The notes under the pieces: model-generated | The model's input: the letters and a program-made list of their open reading frames with translations, nothing else | The model's database searches: none | Told to the model about the DNA's origin: nothing | In this document: one piece after another, positions 61,786-64,000 of the stretch | How the letters are laid out: every line of letters starts with the position of its first letter | Position numbering within the stretch: the first letter of the stretch is position 1 | DNA from: Tetrastigma voinierianum | Lineage: Eukaryota; Streptophyta; Magnoliopsida; Vitales; Vitaceae | Length of the DNA stretch: 64,000 nt | Assembly (NCBI GenBank): GCA_016808115.1 | Contig: JAEQBH010000884.1 | Coordinates: 186,001-250,000, forward strand | Direction of reading: 5' to 3' | Made by a program: the position numbers and the translations under genes

Positions 61786-64000
61786 TGCATAAGGTGTATT
61801 CAGTTGAGCATCCAAATTATAACAAATTTAGTAAACAAAAAACTTTGATTTCATGAATAAATCAAATCATATAAATATATAAAAATTTGTATACAAATAT
61901 CAATATATACAAATATCAACATATATCAATGAGTCCCACAAGATAGAGTCTTTATATTTATCTTAGGACGATGCCTAGAATACACAACTAGTTGATCTAT
62001 AGGGTCTCGTGCAATCTGGCAAAAAAATTGATAGAGGCGATGGGCGATAAATGAAATTTGATGGAGCCGATGAATGAGGAGGCGATGAATGAAGTGCTTC
62101 GGCATTATCGTGGACCATGAAGTTGCCTAGCTAGAAGTCGCCTAACTAGAAGTGCACCCAACTCTGATACAAGGTCAACCACGGTCTCATCGATGGGAAG
62201 CAATGTAGAGGATGATAAAATGTGAGATGATAATGTCATATCTACTCCCATGGACTTTGGATCTGGCAACATCAGAGATGGTAAAGATGTGTAAGTGTGT
62301 GGGGGTATGGAAGGTGATGTATAAGTCTGTGGGGGTATAAAATTATTAGGTGATGTGTAAGTATAGGGAAGTATGGAAGTATCGGGTGATGGGTAAGTAT
62401 GGGGGGTATGGAAGTAGGCAATGTCGGCTCAGGTGTACCATAATACCACCAGCCCGATACCGTGTGGCGCCGGCCCAGTAAATACCGACCCGCAAACCTA
62501 CGCCCACCATCTCGACCATAACCTTAGATCCAACTCTCCTTCTTCCTCTTGCCTCGAATGGCGCATCTGACCTTAGTGGATGTGCCGGAGGTCTGTGGAT
62601 GGTCGTGAAGTAGATGCCTCTGATCGTAGTGGTGATGCCTCTCCTCTCGATCACGGTGTAACCTTGATCTAGTAATATGATGTCGTCGTACAAATCGGTC
62701 AGTAACCCGCTCGAACGACTAGTATGTCATAATCAAGCGTCTAAAGAAGCCAGCGAAAGCGATTATAATCTTGATGGGAAATTGATTCAAAGTGAAAAAC
62801 ATGAGAAACACGATTACTCTAACTTATAAAACTTGAGTAGTACCGGCTATAGCATGGAACCTCATCTCATCCATATGGAGTGCTGGTGTCATAAAACATC
62901 GTGTAATGCGATGATATCACTGCATATACAGATCATGGAAGTCAATAATACCCACCATAGGGGGTGCAATGATGATCCTGCCCGCTCGCATATCCCATAA
63001 GGCAATGTATGGAGCATGATACATGCCTTGACCTCTCACGAACTTCGTCCACGTGCGTCAACCATGTAGTTGTTGCTCATAGAGCATGATAGAAGGTATC
63101 TTACATTTGTAGCCCAAACTAGTGCAGACTCGCTTTGAGCGATTGCCCGCCAGCGGTCCAAAAACATATAAGCGGTGACATTATTCGCGGATTTCGATTA
63201 GATAAGCGAGATATCGATAATTTAGTCAACCAACTGTGACGTATCATTTTGCCGTAAGACCTACACATTTAAAGCAGCGTCGATAACGTTTATGTGAATA
63301 TGAATTAAATTACTATGAACCATACTTTTACATTTACCATTACACGTCGAAGTACGTGCGTAGTTGATCTCATTTATGAAGAATTACAGAATGGGTTATG
63401 CACCCGTGTCAAAGGTACTCTCCTACACCCGATGGAAAGTTGGCTCTAGCTCAGCCAGTAAGCTCGATCGATAATCCTCCGTTGACATCCTCGGCTACGT
63501 CTCGCCAGCTTATCGACATCGTCATCATGAGCATGAGCAATAGAGTGTTGAATGTGCATTTAGTTATCCAAAATCAAGTCGCCCCACGTGAAGTCTCTCC
63601 CAAGACCATAGTTGAGAACAAAATAAACAAAAAGTAAGCAAACTAATGACGTGTTATGTATATGAATGTGTATGTAATAAAATAAAGTTATTACATACCT
63701 GTAACAATGTAATCTGATCTATCTAGAGTCTAAGATCAGCCCGGTTGGAAATGCTTCTCGAAATATGTGTGCATATTGCCACCCTTGGCATATAAGTCGT
63801 GATGCGTCGAAATCTACGTAGTAGTGGGAGAGAAAACCTGAATGCACATGCTCTCTTCTTGTCTGTAAACCAAAAAAGAGATCCATCGGCACTAGATGAT
63901 ACCATGCCTCGGCTACAAAGTGACCTCATTTGCATTTAGGTCTTTGAGGTGAATGTAGTGGTCACATAACCCTTAGTATGGAGATAGAGGGGATCACTTT
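61786..64000 (-). pseudogene. Plant-mobile-domain (MULE-type) relic, copy C, runs off the window
   Basis: The segment 63500-63660 (TCGACATCGTCATCATGA, CAAGTCGCCCCACGTGAAGTC) is a clear relative of PMD copies A and B, same strand. At 63935-63723 the minus frame gives DGSLFWFTDKKRACAFRFSLPLLRRF, matching FLFADKKGVHVHLCFFPLLQDL of copy A. Here the downstream part (63500 to about 62000), missing in copies A and B, is retained but in broken frames (for example 62693-62346, Arg/Gly-rich). The N-terminal side lies beyond the window. Left boundary approximate. Confidence 0.6.

Overview
This is a plant nuclear window, from a core eudicot with a moderately large, repeat-rich genome (GT-AG introns, AT-rich intergenic DNA, plant-only gene families, chromovirus and MULE relics). 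I cannot name the species. The window has two parts: a gene-bearing part (about 1-25,000) and a nested transposon part (about 25,000-64,000) in which I see no intact gene.

Gene part: an intronless AP2/ERF transcription factor related to RAP2.11/ERN (1985-2674, +); a weak two- or three-exon candidate on the minus strand (4786-5964); a small single-pass membrane protein whose start codon is probably separated from the rest by an intron (12683-13952, +); a four-EF-hand calmodulin-like protein of the CML15/16/18 type (15126-15608, +); and an 11-exon P4-ATPase phospholipid flippase of the ALA9-12 group (16726-22354, -). The CML and the flippase converge tail to tail, about 1.1 kb apart. From memory, Arabidopsis CML16 and ALA10 are also neighbours, so this looks like conserved microsynteny. 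The flippase reads well over its whole length except that the donor site of intron 5 is missing, as if four bases had been lost. Three diverged copies of one short element (6850, 12058, 24529) sit between or inside these genes.

Transposon part, left to right: a probable solo LTR (25.3-27.9 kb); a palindromic foldback element (28158-28656); a dispersed repeat here called R1 (28.66-29.33 kb); a decayed 'putative gypsy type transposon' (about 29.4-35.7 kb) split by a solo LTR with a perfect 5-bp target duplication (32503-34522); a minus-strand LTR with internal 191-bp tandem repeats and microsatellite bursts (35672-38287); an approximately 3-kb tandem duplication of [plant-mobile-domain fragment + LTR] (38.3-44.27 kb); the remains of a Mutator-like element with plant mobile domain (44262-46400, -); and a Tekay-like chromovirus on the minus strand (47.8-60.23 kb), with both LTRs, polypurine tract, gag, zinc knuckle, protease, RT, RNase H, integrase and chromodomain all recognisable but broken. 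Another solo LTR lies inside its 3' LTR. The right end (60.5-64 kb) holds two more R1 copies in inverted orientation and another plant-mobile-domain copy that runs off the window.

The most unusual signal is that several of these LTR or leader regions each carry their own short palindromic word repeated in an array (three exact GTACC/GGTAC palindromes at 21-bp spacing; a TTGTATTG/CAATACAA family; GGTACC palindromes; a GATGTCGA hairpin). No coding function explains these.
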